Assembly (NCBI GenBank): GCA_942490885.1
Contig: CALNYT010000002.1
Span: 2,976,001-3,040,000, forward strand
Origin: Oceanirhabdus sp942490885
GTDB taxonomy: Bacteria; Bacillota; Clostridia; Clostridiales; Clostridiaceae
Direction of reading: 5' to 3'
DNA length: 64,000 bases
The notes beneath the pieces were generated by a model. The model searched no databases. It worked only from the letters and a program-made list of their open reading frames with translations, and had not been told where the DNA came from. A program made the translations under genes and the position numbers. This document shows, one piece after another, positions 34,467 through 44,228 of this stretch; positions within the stretch are counted from its first letter, which is position 1; each line of letters starts with the position of its first letter.

Positions 34467-35252
34467 TTATAATCTTCCCAATAATTTTTGAATTTCCACT
34501 TCAGTCAAGAAACGGTACTGACCTTTTTCCAATGATTCATCTAACATTAATTCTCCAATGGAAACTCTCTTTAAATATACCACATAACAGCCTACTGCCT
34601 TTAACATACGCTTCACTTGGTGTTTACGTCCCTCTGAAATAGTAAGATATCCAGAAACAACGGGTTGATTATACTGGTTTGAATCTATATTGTGTAAATT
34701 CTCAATAGCCATTTCATGTTTAAACTCTTTATAAATTCCACATTTATGCACTTCTATTTTTGCAGGCTTAGTTAGTATTTCACCTTTCCCGATGTATATT
34801 CCTTGTTCTAATTGTTTCCTATTTTCCTCGTCTAAAGAACCCAAAGCCCAAAAAAAATAAGTTTTTTCAACATGCTTTTGTGGGTACATTAATTGATGTT
34901 CAAATTCACCATCGTTGGTAAGCAACAATAATCCTTCTGTATCTTTGTCTAATCTTCCAACATGAAATACTCCATTCATGTTAACATCCTCAAAAAAATC
35001 AAATACTGTTTTATTAACTTTATCCTTTCTTGCAGTAATGTAGCCAGCAGGTTTATTAAACATATAATATACTTTACCAGTATAAGTAACCTCTTTGCCA
35101 AGATACTCAATAACATCAGAACTTTCATTAATTTCTATCGCAGGTTCTGTTATCAAATCTCCATTTACCTTCACCATACCCTCTTTGATATAATTCCTAA
35201 CCTTTTTCCTACTTCCGACGGATGATTCTGCTAAAAATTTATCTAATCTCAT
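34467..35252 (-). CDS. Pseudouridine synthase, RsuA/RluB/RluF family
   Basis: A 261-residue rRNA modification enzyme that converts a specific uridine to pseudouridine. It has an N-terminal S4 RNA-binding domain ('MRLDKFLAESSVGSRKKVRN' through 'GMVKVNG', about 1-60), then 'YYMFNKPAGYITARKD', the catalytic-Asp motif 'FHVGRLDKDTEGLLLLTNDG', and 'YLTISEGRKHQVKRMLKAVG'. Which rRNA position it modifies cannot be told from sequence alone. It stands alone between two terminators. Confidence 0.9.
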   Translation of the reverse strand: MRLDKFLAESSVGSRKKVRNYIKEGMVKVNGDLITEPAIEINESSDVIEYLGKEVTYTGKVYYMFNKPAGYITARKDKVNKTVFDFFEDVNMNGVFHVGRLDKDTEGLLLLTNDGEFEHQLMYPQKHVEKTYFFWALGSLDEENRKQLEQGIYIGKGEILTKPAKIEVHKCGIYKEFKHEMAIENLHNIDSNQYNQPVVSGYLTISEGRKHQVKRMLKAVGCYVVYLKRVSIGELMLDESLEKGQYRFLTEVEIQKLLGRL

Positions 35253-35372
35253 ATATCATCACTTCTCTTTCTTTGAAAAATCATTTTATGCCACTCTTAC
35301 TAATTAAAAATAATCTTAATTAATTTTATATTTCAAGAGATCTCTTAATAAGTATAATAGTATTACACTATA

Positions 35373-35419
35373 AATTAAAAGGATTAAGCTAAAATATTTT
35401 TCGCTTAATCCTTTTAATT
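35373..35419. terminator. Terminator of the opp operon
   Basis: AATTAAAAGGATTAAGC and GCTTAATCCTTTTAATT form a perfect 17-bp stem, with A/T runs on both sides so that it can act in both directions. It lies 65 bases past the DUF3899 gene. Confidence 0.85.
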
Positions 35420-35483
35420 CCAATGATTTTTGATTAAATTTCTGGCTTATTGAACAAATCTTTCTTTTCTTGATCCATATCCA

Positions 35484-35861
35484 TCAAATAATCATACTTA
35501 TAACAATAGATATTATAACATATACCCCACCAACAAGTAGTATATTTACTCCTTTACCTTTAGTATTATAATTCGCACTCTTTATATGCTTATATTCCTT
35601 ATAATCGTTGAATGTTTTGAAATCATTTCCATCACCTTTATTCTTGAGAAACATTCTTCTAGTTAAATATCCAAAACTACTGAATATTTCAGAGGCTCCA
35701 GTTACAACAATTAATCCAGGAAAGAAGTAAACTGCCCCCATAAAGAAAAATACATTAGATAGATTCATCAAGCTCATATCAAAATCATATATTAAAAACA
35801 ATAATAGTAACATTATAAGAATAGATAAAGCTATTGTTAAAAAGATCCTCTTTCTATGCAT
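35484..35861 (-). CDS. DUF3899-type membrane protein
   Basis: A 125-residue protein with three hydrophobic segments ('LTIALSILIMLLLLFLIY', 'NVFFFMGAVYFFPGLIVV', 'ILLVGGVYVIISIVISMI'), matching the small DUF3899 membrane family. Its ATG overlaps the oppF stop (TAATG), so it is the last gene of the opp operon. Its role with the transporter is unknown. Confidence 0.75.
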   Translation of the reverse strand: MHRKRIFLTIALSILIMLLLLFLIYDFDMSLMNLSNVFFFMGAVYFFPGLIVVTGASEIFSSFGYLTRRMFLKNKGDGNDFKTFNDYKEYKHIKSANYNTKGKGVNILLVGGVYVIISIVISMII

Positions 35862-36979
35862 TAGCCCCTCAACTCTTTTCTATATTCTTTCATTTCTTTT
35901 GAGTTGGCAAGAATAAAATGCCCCTCTTTTATTTCTTGAAAAACCGGTTCTTCTTCTGAGTAATCATGAGTTGTTTGCGGATTATAGGTTACTCTTTTCC
36001 TGTACTTTTCATAAATTGGATCAGGTAATGGAACTGCAGAAAGTAATGATTTTGTATAAGGATGTAGTGGGTTCGCAAATAATTCATCAGCTGGTGCAAG
36101 TTCAACCATATTACCAAAATACATAACTCCCACTCTATCGCTAATATACTTTACTACAGATAAATCATGGGCAACAAACAATATTGTAATTCCAAATTCC
36201 TTACGCAAATCATTTAAGAGATTAATTATTTGAGCCTGAATAGATACATCTAGTGCACTTATTGGCTCATCTGCTATTAAGAAAGCTGGATTAAGAACCA
36301 ACGCTCTCGCAATACCTATTCTCTGACGTTGACCTCCACTAAATTCATGAGGATATCTATTTGCATGTTCAGCCACTAATCCAACAGTTTCTAGAACCTC
36401 ATGAACTCGCTTTGTAATTAAATGGTCTTTCTTCACACCTGAAATTCTTAAACCTTCAGCAATTATCTCTTTAACCGTCATCCTTGGGTCTAGAGATGCG
36501 ATAGGATCTTGAAAAATCATCTGCATATTCTTTGTAAGCTCACGATCAGTCTTTTCGTTCTGACGCTTTTTCCTTCTAATTTCTTTTTTATTAAACTTAA
36601 TTGCCTTTTTTTCTTCATCTTTCTTTGCAACATCATTTTGACTTCTAAGAATTTCTTTCGCCTGATGAATTGCTTCAATATTCGATTGAATACCTTCTGC
36701 TATAGGTTTTCCTAAAAATTCTATTGTTCCATCTGTTGGTTCATGAAGCTTTATCAAGGTTCTACCCAAAGTTGTTTTTCCACAACCAGATTCACCAACC
36801 AAACCAAAAACTTCACCACTATGAATATCAAAACTTACACCATCAACAGCCTTAACTATTAACTTTTGTTTGCCAACACCTGATGTAAAGTGCTTTTTAA
36901 GATTCTTAATACTGACAACAGGTGCTGATTCCATCTGTTTTATTTCAATCTTATTATCAATATTTAAGCTATTTCTCAT
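35861..36979 (-). CDS. oppF: Oligopeptide ABC transporter ATP-binding protein (OppF-like)
   Basis: A 372-residue ATPase. Walker A 'GLVGESGCGKTTLG', Q-loop 'MQMIFQDPIASLDPRM', signature 'PHEFSGGQRQRIGIARAL', Walker B 'FLIADEPISALD', and the C-terminal oligopeptide-transporter extension 'HPYTKSLLSAVPLPDP'. An insertion of about 55 very charged residues lies between the first lobe and the Q-loop (about residues 92-148), absent from ordinary OppF. The second ATG is chosen because AAGGAG is ten bases before it and touches the first one. It overlaps the oppD end. Confidence 0.9.
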   Translation of the reverse strand: MRNSLNIDNKIEIKQMESAPVVSIKNLKKHFTSGVGKQKLIVKAVDGVSFDIHSGEVFGLVGESGCGKTTLGRTLIKLHEPTDGTIEFLGKPIAEGIQSNIEAIHQAKEILRSQNDVAKKDEEKKAIKFNKKEIRRKKRQNEKTDRELTKNMQMIFQDPIASLDPRMTVKEIIAEGLRISGVKKDHLITKRVHEVLETVGLVAEHANRYPHEFSGGQRQRIGIARALVLNPAFLIADEPISALDVSIQAQIINLLNDLRKEFGITILFVAHDLSVVKYISDRVGVMYFGNMVELAPADELFANPLHPYTKSLLSAVPLPDPIYEKYRKRVTYNPQTTHDYSEEEPVFQEIKEGHFILANSKEMKEYRKELRG

Positions 36980-38402
36980 AGGTAACATGCTCCTTTTCCA
37001 TTTCCTTTTTCAATTCTTCTGTCATTTCCTTCATTCTTTCTATTCTTTCATCAAGTATAGCTGGCCTTTGAATATCTGGACAATCTTTATGTAAAAGCCA
37101 GGAAGCAGCATAGTGTGTATCTGATATTTTGAACATAGGTGGTTGCTTTTCAAAATCTATTTTCATTGCATAATCACTTCTAAATGCAAAAGCATCACCC
37201 TTAGGAGGGAATCTCATGTCTGGAGGTGTTCCAGGTATAGTCAATAGCTTGTCTTTTGAAGTTAAATCAGGCATTGATCCTAATAAAGCCCATGTATATG
37301 GATGTCTTGGGTCGTAAAACAACTCTTCATTAGTACCAATTTCTTGAAACTTACCAGCATACATAACAGCTATTCTATCCGCAACATTAGCAACAACACC
37401 TAAGTCATGAGTTATGAAAATAACAGTTAATCCACGTTCTTCTTTTAACTTCTTTATAAGTTCCAATATCTGTGCTTGAATTGTTACATCCAAAGCTGTT
37501 GTTGGTTCGTCACATATTAATACATCTGGATTAGAAGTCAAAACTATGGCAATAACTATACGCTGACGCATACCACCAGAGAACTGGAATGGAAACTGCT
37601 TAAACCTTTTTTCAGGCTCTGGAATTCCAACCTCTTCCATAACCTTTAAAGCCATTTCTTTTGCTTGCTTTCTAGTAACCTTTTTAATACGTCTAAGGTT
37701 TTCCTTTTTATTAGCTATTTTCTCTTTAAGTACTTTTGATTCTAGCCCCTCAGCATTTCTACGAATCTCTTTTATCTCATCAATATATTTAGCCTTTTGC
37801 TCTTTATATTCCCTCATTACTACTTTAGCAGCTTTTTTCTTAGCTCTATTCATAGTTTTTTTTGCTGCTGGCAACTGTTTTTTTAGCTCAGTAACCTGTT
37901 TTCTTAGATCATTACAAGGTAATTTTTTCTTTTTGTTCTCTACAATCTTCTCTTTTAAGGCCCTTATATCTCGCTTGATTACAACATAAGCAACTCTTTC
38001 TTTGTTATATAGCTCTTCAATTTTATTTTTAAGATGATGTCCATTTAGCAACAAACCTTCTGTTATTTGTTTACCAATTCTCATTATAGGGTTTAAACTA
38101 GATAAGGGATCTTGATATATCATTCCTATCTTCTTACCACGTATTTTATGAAACTCTTCTTCTGTTATCTTTAGAAGATCCTCACCTTCATAGATAATTT
38201 TCCCATCTTCAACTATAGCGTTTCCTGCCAATATTCCCATAATTGCTCGTGTAGTAACCGACTTACCTGAGCCAGATTCTCCAACTATTGCTAATGTTTC
38301 ACCTTTGTTTAGGTCAAAACTAATATCTCTTACCGCTTTAACTTTTCCGGCACCTGTTCTAAATGAAATACTTAAATTTTCTACTATCAATTTCTTATTC
38401 AT
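36969..38402 (-). CDS. oppD: Oligopeptide ABC transporter ATP-binding protein (OppD-like) with coiled-coil insertion
   Basis: A 477-residue ATPase, against about 330 for typical OppD. Walker A 'GESGSGKS' (41-48), Q-loop 'MIYQDPLSSLNPIM', signature 'FQFSGGMRQRIVIAIVL' (about 272-288), Walker B 'VLICDEPTTALD', and the C-terminal 'HPYTWALLGSMPDL' with a Cys-containing extension. Residues about 125-243, between Q-loop and signature, are a Lys/Glu-rich helical insertion predicted to be a coiled coil. Catalytic motifs are intact. Its start overlaps the oppC stop by TAATG. Confidence 0.9.
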   Translation of the reverse strand: MNKKLIVENLSISFRTGAGKVKAVRDISFDLNKGETLAIVGESGSGKSVTTRAIMGILAGNAIVEDGKIIYEGEDLLKITEEEFHKIRGKKIGMIYQDPLSSLNPIMRIGKQITEGLLLNGHHLKNKIEELYNKERVAYVVIKRDIRALKEKIVENKKKKLPCNDLRKQVTELKKQLPAAKKTMNRAKKKAAKVVMREYKEQKAKYIDEIKEIRRNAEGLESKVLKEKIANKKENLRRIKKVTRKQAKEMALKVMEEVGIPEPEKRFKQFPFQFSGGMRQRIVIAIVLTSNPDVLICDEPTTALDVTIQAQILELIKKLKEERGLTVIFITHDLGVVANVADRIAVMYAGKFQEIGTNEELFYDPRHPYTWALLGSMPDLTSKDKLLTIPGTPPDMRFPPKGDAFAFRSDYAMKIDFEKQPPMFKISDTHYAASWLLHKDCPDIQRPAILDERIERMKEMTEELKKEMEKEHVTYEK

Positions 38403-40297
38403 TAATCTTCAACCCCTCTCAATGATGGGTTAAATGCATCTCTCAACGCATTACCAAACATATTAAATGTAATCATCAATATTGAAACTATTACTGAAGG
38501 GAATACTGTCAAATATGGGTAGGTAGACAAGAAATTTCTTGCATCAGCTAACAATACACCTATTGATACACCTGAAAAAGCGAATCCAAAAATGTTAAAC
38601 GATTGTCCATGCCCGATACCAAATCCCAAGTATGACAAAGCAGCCTCTAAAAAAATTGCTGCAGGTATTCCAAGTATACTTGATGTAATGATTGTTCCAA
38701 TACCATTAGGTAAAATATGTCTAAATATTAAGCGTCTATCTTTAGCACCCATTGTCTTTGAGGCAAGAACATACTCTCGTCCTTTATATCTATAAAACTG
38801 CATTCTGGTTACAGATGCCGTTCCTATCCAACCGTTTATTACCAGAGTTAGTATTAGTGTTTTAATTCCTGGATCAAATAAAGCAACCATTATAGACAAA
38901 ACAACTAACCATGGAAGTCTACCCATAAGCTCTGCAAAACGCTGCATTATCAAATCAACTTTTCCGCCATAATATCCAGAAATAGCACCATATATAATTC
39001 CAATAGATACATTTATGAAAGTAACAACTAAGCCTATATACAATGATGTTCTCAAACCTATCCAAACTAATGAGAATAAATCTCTACCTGCTTGAGATGT
39101 TCCAAATAAATAGAATGGTAACTCATCATATCCTAAGTATGCAGCATAATCGAGATAGACCTCGTATGAAGAATAGTTTTCCCCATCCACTACAACTGTA
39201 TCATTCTTTTTTACCACCTCGCGGATTGGAAAACCTTCACTGAAAAACCATCCATCAGGATTATCCGGGTTAGGAATCTTCTCTACCTTGTCACCCCACT
39301 GAGCTAATAGTTCGTCATACTTATTCTCTGAGAAAGCCGTTTCATGAGTTATGTCAAATGCAGCTATATACTTATTGTATTTACAAGACGCAACGATCAT
39401 TGCACCATTTTGTCTCACATATACACCTTTTCCATCAACTGTTTTATAATTAGATAAATTATATCCTTCCTCAAATAAAACAGGTTCTTTGCTACTGTCA
39501 TCAAATAATGAGATGCTGGTAACTGCAGCATAAGATCCTTTATTATCTGAACTATACCGTAGTTGAAGTTTAGATACAACATCAGCATATAAATCTGGAT
39601 TTAACTCAAATAATTTAACTCTGTGTTTACCGGTTTCTGTTATAGTGTCAACAACTGTGTAATCTCCACCAAAATCTGTTTTTAACAGAACCTCTATTTT
39701 CCCATTAGAACTACTCTCTAACTCATAGACATCTATTTCAATATAAGGATTATTAGCCTTAACTAAATTATAAAACTCATTAGACTCAACAGTAACTGAT
39801 GAAGAGTCATAATCCAACCTTAGTGCAGATTGTCCATTTAAAACAAAGGGAGATTTTTCTGTACTTTCTACACGTGTATTAGTAAGAGTTTTCATAACTA
39901 CTGCTTTTTCGTTATAATTCAAAGGTAAATACAATCCTGTTTCTTCATCCATTTTTGTTAAATCAACAGGCTTATCTTTTATAGATACAGTGCCGTCCAT
40001 TATTCCAACTTTCTCTAAAAGAGGTATCCTTGGAGGTAAAAATGAAAGTTTTTCATCAAGCTTTTCATAGTTTTTTCCTGATAATCCCGGCATAAAGATT
40101 GAACATAGTACTAAAACTAATAAAATTGTTGATGCAATTAAGTTTGCTCTATTCTTTTTGAATCTTATCCAAACATCCTGCATGTAGCTTATTGACTTAC
40201 CTTGAATTTTCTGATCGTAAAGTTTTTGACCCTTTTGTACTAATTCAAATTGGTTTTTAGGGATATCTTGATTTACAATATCTTTAACATTATTCAT
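38402..40297 (-). CDS. oppC: Oligopeptide ABC transporter permease (OppC-like) with large extracellular domain
   Basis: A 631-residue permease, twice the usual length. The cytoplasmic N-terminus and TM1 ('NLIASTILLVLVLCSIFMPG') are followed by about 320 extracellular residues that look like a beta-sandwich ('PYIEIDVYELESSSNGKIEV', 'KLFELNPDLYADVVSKLQLR'). The canonical OppC core then follows: 'GTSQAGRDLFSLVWIGLRTS', and the EAA loop near 'LASKTMGAKDRRLIFRHILP'. The insertion is where normal OppC has a short loop, so it may contact OppA or substrate. The ATG at 40297 follows GGGAGG. Confidence 0.88.
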   Translation of the reverse strand: MNNVKDIVNQDIPKNQFELVQKGQKLYDQKIQGKSISYMQDVWIRFKKNRANLIASTILLVLVLCSIFMPGLSGKNYEKLDEKLSFLPPRIPLLEKVGIMDGTVSIKDKPVDLTKMDEETGLYLPLNYNEKAVVMKTLTNTRVESTEKSPFVLNGQSALRLDYDSSSVTVESNEFYNLVKANNPYIEIDVYELESSSNGKIEVLLKTDFGGDYTVVDTITETGKHRVKLFELNPDLYADVVSKLQLRYSSDNKGSYAAVTSISLFDDSSKEPVLFEEGYNLSNYKTVDGKGVYVRQNGAMIVASCKYNKYIAAFDITHETAFSENKYDELLAQWGDKVEKIPNPDNPDGWFFSEGFPIREVVKKNDTVVVDGENYSSYEVYLDYAAYLGYDELPFYLFGTSQAGRDLFSLVWIGLRTSLYIGLVVTFINVSIGIIYGAISGYYGGKVDLIMQRFAELMGRLPWLVVLSIMVALFDPGIKTLILTLVINGWIGTASVTRMQFYRYKGREYVLASKTMGAKDRRLIFRHILPNGIGTIITSSILGIPAAIFLEAALSYLGFGIGHGQSFNIFGFAFSGVSIGVLLADARNFLSTYPYLTVFPSVIVSILMITFNMFGNALRDAFNPSLRGVED

Positions 40298-41373
40298 CAC
40301 TTTTTACCTCCCATTCGAATTCTTGGATCAATTATTCCGTATGTAATATCAACTACTAATACAGCAAAGAGTGTAATCGAAGTATAAAACGCTGTAGAAC
40401 ACAATATAACGTTATAATCATAAGCATTCTTAGCCAGTGCTCTTATAGCTACTTGACCTGTACCGGGTATAGAATAAATCATTTCTATTATAACCGACCC
40501 TGATAATATTCCAACAAAAGAAAATATAATACCTGGCACTAAGGGAACCATAGAATTTCGCATAGCGTGTCTAATAACAGCTTGTCTTCTGGTTAGACCT
40601 TTGGTTCTTGCTAATAGTAAGAATTCTGAAGTCAGCACCTCAGTGAGTTCAGCTCTAGTTACCCTAGTTAAAGATGCCACTGGTCCAAAAGTCATGGCTA
40701 ATACAGGCAAAATCAATCCCTTAATTCTAAGGGCCGTAGCCGCATCTTTTGCAGGAAATATTGATGGTACCCACTCTAAAGTGTATCCAAATGTCATAAC
40801 AAGAATGATCATAATAACGAAGCTAGGTATGGATATCATTATCATTACAGCGATTGAAATAACATTATCTGTAGGTTTGTTCTTTTTTAATGCTGCAATA
40901 ATACCCAAAGTTAGACCTATAGGAATATAGAAAATTAACGCTACAATATTTATATTCATTGTTGTCGGTATTCGTTCTTTTATTAAATCAAAGGCAGGTC
41001 TACCTGCTTCTAATTTGGTAGAAAGTCCCCAATCCCATCTTGTTACAATATTTTTAACCCATGAATAATACTGTTTAATTACTGGAATTGGTTCAAAAGC
41101 TCGAATAAAATCGCCCTTATCTTCATAATAAGAACTTTTAATTGTTTCTCCTGTTGCAATTTTCTTCCTGATTTCTTTCATTTCTTGAGAATCATCTATC
41201 AATCTAAATTTCATATATCCATCAGAAACCTGTTTATTAAAGTATATGCTCCTTGCTTCCTTTGTAGTAGGTGGATAAGCAGGCGCTAACTTTAGTAAAA
41301 CAAAGTTTAATGACAAGATGGTAACTAACAATACAAATATCCATATTATTCTTATTCTTATATATCTAGCCAT
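40297..41373 (-). CDS. oppB: Oligopeptide ABC transporter permease (OppB-like)
   Basis: A 358-residue permease: N-terminal TM 'IIWIFVLLVTILSLNFVLLK', an enlarged first extracellular loop (about 35-130), 'WDWGLSTKLEAGRPAFDLIK' 'ERIPTTMNINIVAL', and the EAA-like loop 'LARTKGLTRRQAVIRHAMRN' followed by 'PLVPGIIFSFVGILSGSVII'. It pairs with OppC to form the channel. The ATG at 41373 (M-A-R-Y) is preferred over a GTG two codons earlier. A stem-loop separates it from oppA. Confidence 0.9.
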   Translation of the reverse strand: MARYIRIRIIWIFVLLVTILSLNFVLLKLAPAYPPTTKEARSIYFNKQVSDGYMKFRLIDDSQEMKEIRKKIATGETIKSSYYEDKGDFIRAFEPIPVIKQYYSWVKNIVTRWDWGLSTKLEAGRPAFDLIKERIPTTMNINIVALIFYIPIGLTLGIIAALKKNKPTDNVISIAVMIMISIPSFVIMIILVMTFGYTLEWVPSIFPAKDAATALRIKGLILPVLAMTFGPVASLTRVTRAELTEVLTSEFLLLARTKGLTRRQAVIRHAMRNSMVPLVPGIIFSFVGILSGSVIIEMIYSIPGTGQVAIRALAKNAYDYNVILCSTAFYTSITLFAVLVVDITYGIIDPRIRMGGKK

Positions 41374-41417
41374 TGTCACTTTCCTTTCTCTTCCTCAATA
41401 AGATTTTCAACCTTATA

Positions 41418-41460
41418 TAGAAAGGATAGAAGAAATACTTGAATAATTCTATCCTTTCTA
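41418..41460 (-). terminator. Stem-loop between oppA and oppB
   Basis: TAGAAAGGATAGAA and TTCTATCCTTTCTA form a perfect 14-bp stem right after the oppA stop, without a T run. Such intercistronic hairpins after binding-protein genes typically stabilise the oppA transcript and lower downstream expression. Confidence 0.7.
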
Positions 41461-41485
41461 CATCAAACATTTCAAATCATTTTTA

Positions 41486-43804
41486 TTATTCTGCTGCTTC
41501 TTCCTCTACTACTTCTTCACCATCTACTACCTCAGTTTCACCAACTAAAGCCATAACAAGAGCGTCAAATGACCACAACTCTTTAACCATTTTACCATCG
41601 TCTTTCTTATATGAAACAGTAATCTCTGGTTTACTAGTATTAACACCCCAGTTCATACTAAATCCTGATCTGTTGTCTGTGCAGTAAGTATCCAAGAATG
41701 ATGCTGCATCTAAAGTTGAACCACTAATTCCACCAGGTGCAATATCAAATTCACCAATTAAAATGTGATCATAGTAGATTCCTGGGAAATCTTTTGGAGC
41801 AGTCTCTACAGTGATTTTGATATTGTGCTTTTCACTATTAAACGCTTCTTCAAAAGCATCTTTAATGTAAGTAGCCGCTAAAGCATTAGTTTCACTTCCA
41901 CTAGTGTAATAATACTCAATTGAAATCTCATCACCATTTTTATAAACGCCTTCTCCAACTAAAGTATCTAATGCTTTTTCAAAATAAGCTTTTGCAGCAT
42001 CTAGGTTATAACCATAAGTTGAAGGAGAAAGATCAGCGCCTACAGACATTCCTTGAGGAGTTTTTCTATAAGGTACACCTGTCTCAGCCTCTACTACATA
42101 CGCATCAGAGAATAGATACATCTGTGTTTGACTAGTCTTCATAACTTCCTCAGCAAGTTTCTTTCTGTCTATTGCATGGAACATACCCATTTTAAAATCT
42201 TGATTTGCTAAAATCGGCTCTGGGATCCATTCACTTTCTGGGAATTGAGCGATTTGCCCTTCTTTTGTACCTGTACCGTTAATATTCATTCTGAAAGTTG
42301 TTGCTCCTGGAATACGTTTTATGCCTGGATGACTCTTATACTCTTCATAATGTGCTGAAGGTAATCCAACTGCGTCAAGCTTACCTGCTATGAACTCTTG
42401 GAAGCGCATCTCAGCATCATTTATAATAGCCATATTCTTACCTGTATAGAAATATTTATCAGCATCTTGATATTTATCGTTCTTCTTCATTCTTATAACT
42501 TTATCACTCTCGTAATAGTCAACATAGTAAACACCAGTATATCCAATTGAGTTTTCATCAATACCATATTTGTCGCCTAAAGCTTCATATAATTCCATAT
42601 TAATTGGAGTAGTTACGAAACTACCAAAGGAATACTTAACATTCCATTGCGATTGCTCATCAGCAAACTCAAATTGAAGAGTATTGTCGTCAATCAACTT
42701 GATACCTACATCATCCCATTCAGCAGTTCCGTCAACAAATTCTTGGGCATTAACAATTTTTGATGAACTTGTACAGAAGTCACCACCACCGCTTATAGCT
42801 CTAAACCATTTTTCTGTCAAAGCAAGTTTATAAGTCTCATAAAAATCAACAGCATTAATAGCTGTGTCTGTTATCATTGATGTATCTGTCTTTTCATTAA
42901 ACTTCCACTGAAGACCATCTTTTACTTTGATTTGCCATTTTTTTGATACTACTTTACCACTTGGTAATGTACGACTTTCTACAGCTATTGGATCCTCACC
43001 AGCCATTGAAGGATTAAGTACATATCCTGTCTTATCTCCATTAAACTCATATCCATACAAGCTACCATAATAATGATACATAACATCGCTTGTTGTTGAA
43101 TCATCATATTTCCATTGATTCCATGTTGTAGGATTGCCAGTTAGAGAAGTTCTATATGTGTACTCACCTACATTACCTTTTTTACCATCTTCCATCAACA
43201 CCTTACTGTCATCAGCAGCCATTGTTGACCATTCTAACCCATATTCTAAAACTGGTAAATAATTTTTACTTGCAAGCTGCATTCTACCAGAATAGAGGTC
43301 AAATTGAGCATTTGCGAATAATGGAATACCTGCATATTGGTTATGCAATAAGTAGTCTTCAGCAGCTGCCATAAAAGTATTCCTTACTTCTGGTGACGCA
43401 AACTTGTAGTTGTAAGTACCATTTACTAAAACAGCCTCAGTGCCTGTAACTGTTACAACTCTTGAAACTGATAAATCAGTACCTTTTAATGTGTAAGTTA
43501 ACTTATACTCACCTTCTTTAAGTGTATTAACTTCACCAGTAACCTCAATATTAGATGTTGCATCTTTACCATCTGTTCCCTTTGCTGATACACCCTCAAG
43601 TGGATCAAACTCTGATAGTTCTTCTATAGAAACGTTTTCAGCACCTATAATTGAAGCCTCTGTCTTAGTTGTTTCTTTATTATCCTGTGTTTTTGTTACT
43701 TTTTCATTTTCTTCTGTTTTGGAATTACCACATGCTGTAAATACGTTAGCGCACATGAATAAAACAGATAAAACTAAAGCAACCTTACGTAATTTGATTT
43801 TCAT
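41486..43804 (-). CDS. oppA: Oligopeptide ABC transporter substrate-binding lipoprotein (OppA-like)
   Basis: A 772-residue extracellular binding protein. The lipoprotein signal 'LSVLFMCANVFTACGNS' has its lipobox Cys at residue 25. A bacterial-Ig-like segment ('VSAKGTDGKDATSNIEVTGE' to 'SVSRVVTVTG', about 70-125) precedes the family-5 solute-binding fold ('WKFNEKTDTSMITDTAINAV', 'YYVDYYESDKVIRMKKNDKY', 'FHAIDRKKLAEEVMKTSQTQ'). The acidic C-terminus ends in a Glu/Val-rich tail. It is larger than usual (about 540) and heads the operon. AAAGGG and GGGGG lie just before the ATG. Confidence 0.9.
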   Translation of the reverse strand: MKIKLRKVALVLSVLFMCANVFTACGNSKTEENEKVTKTQDNKETTKTEASIIGAENVSIEELSEFDPLEGVSAKGTDGKDATSNIEVTGEVNTLKEGEYKLTYTLKGTDLSVSRVVTVTGTEAVLVNGTYNYKFASPEVRNTFMAAAEDYLLHNQYAGIPLFANAQFDLYSGRMQLASKNYLPVLEYGLEWSTMAADDSKVLMEDGKKGNVGEYTYRTSLTGNPTTWNQWKYDDSTTSDVMYHYYGSLYGYEFNGDKTGYVLNPSMAGEDPIAVESRTLPSGKVVSKKWQIKVKDGLQWKFNEKTDTSMITDTAINAVDFYETYKLALTEKWFRAISGGGDFCTSSSKIVNAQEFVDGTAEWDDVGIKLIDDNTLQFEFADEQSQWNVKYSFGSFVTTPINMELYEALGDKYGIDENSIGYTGVYYVDYYESDKVIRMKKNDKYQDADKYFYTGKNMAIINDAEMRFQEFIAGKLDAVGLPSAHYEEYKSHPGIKRIPGATTFRMNINGTGTKEGQIAQFPESEWIPEPILANQDFKMGMFHAIDRKKLAEEVMKTSQTQMYLFSDAYVVEAETGVPYRKTPQGMSVGADLSPSTYGYNLDAAKAYFEKALDTLVGEGVYKNGDEISIEYYYTSGSETNALAATYIKDAFEEAFNSEKHNIKITVETAPKDFPGIYYDHILIGEFDIAPGGISGSTLDAASFLDTYCTDNRSGFSMNWGVNTSKPEITVSYKKDDGKMVKELWSFDALVMALVGETEVVDGEEVVEEEAAE

Positions 43805-43834
43805 CCCTTTATTTCCCCCTTATAATATTATAGT

Positions 43835-43856
43835 CAGTCGTAGAACTCTACGACTG
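43835..43856 (-). promoter_or_regulatory. Perfect dyad near the oppA start
   Basis: CAGTCGTAG-N4-CTACGACTG, 31-52 bp upstream of the oppA ATG. A TATAAT box (43827-43832, minus strand) follows immediately, but no matching -35 is seen at normal spacing. It could be a repressor or activator site, or an RNA hairpin in the leader. Confidence 0.55.
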
Positions 43857-44135
43857 TTGAAAAAAATATTTTTTAATACTTTCAAAAAGAATTCCCACCA
43901 CTTAAAATAGACTTATAATATATAATCCAAATAGAAAGATAAATTCTTTTGAAAGCAAAATGTAAACAAATAAGATTTCGGGATGTTCCAACTCAAGTTT
44001 AATTTTGTTTTCTTCTACATATTTAATTATAGTATGTTTTATTAATTTTATTCTATATTTGTTAAATTTTTCCTGCTTTTGTATTTATATTTTCTTTAAA
44101 ATTATAGCCACTTACTCCAAATTTTTATTAACATA

Positions 44136-44228
44136 CAAAAAAACAAACCAACCAGGTCACACTCACCCCAGTCGGCTCAAATTACAACTCCAGGCAAACA
44201 TATATAGTTCATTTTTGCCTGGTTTGTT
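44136..44228 (-). ncRNA. Structured leader with mutually exclusive hairpins (riboswitch- or attenuator-like)
   Basis: Read on the minus strand: CCAGGCAAA pairs with TTTGCCTGG, while AACAAACCAGG, which contains the first strand, can instead pair with CCTGGTTGGTTTGTT, followed by TTTTTTT. The second pairing is a classic intrinsic terminator; the first would prevent it. The region between contains GAGCCGACTGGGGTGAGTG. A plausible promoter (TTGAGG, 16 bases, TATTAA) lies just upstream. It is 330 bp before oppA on the same strand. I do not recognise a known riboswitch class. It could equally be a free-standing small RNA. The rest of 43857-44296 has no gene. Confidence 0.55.
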
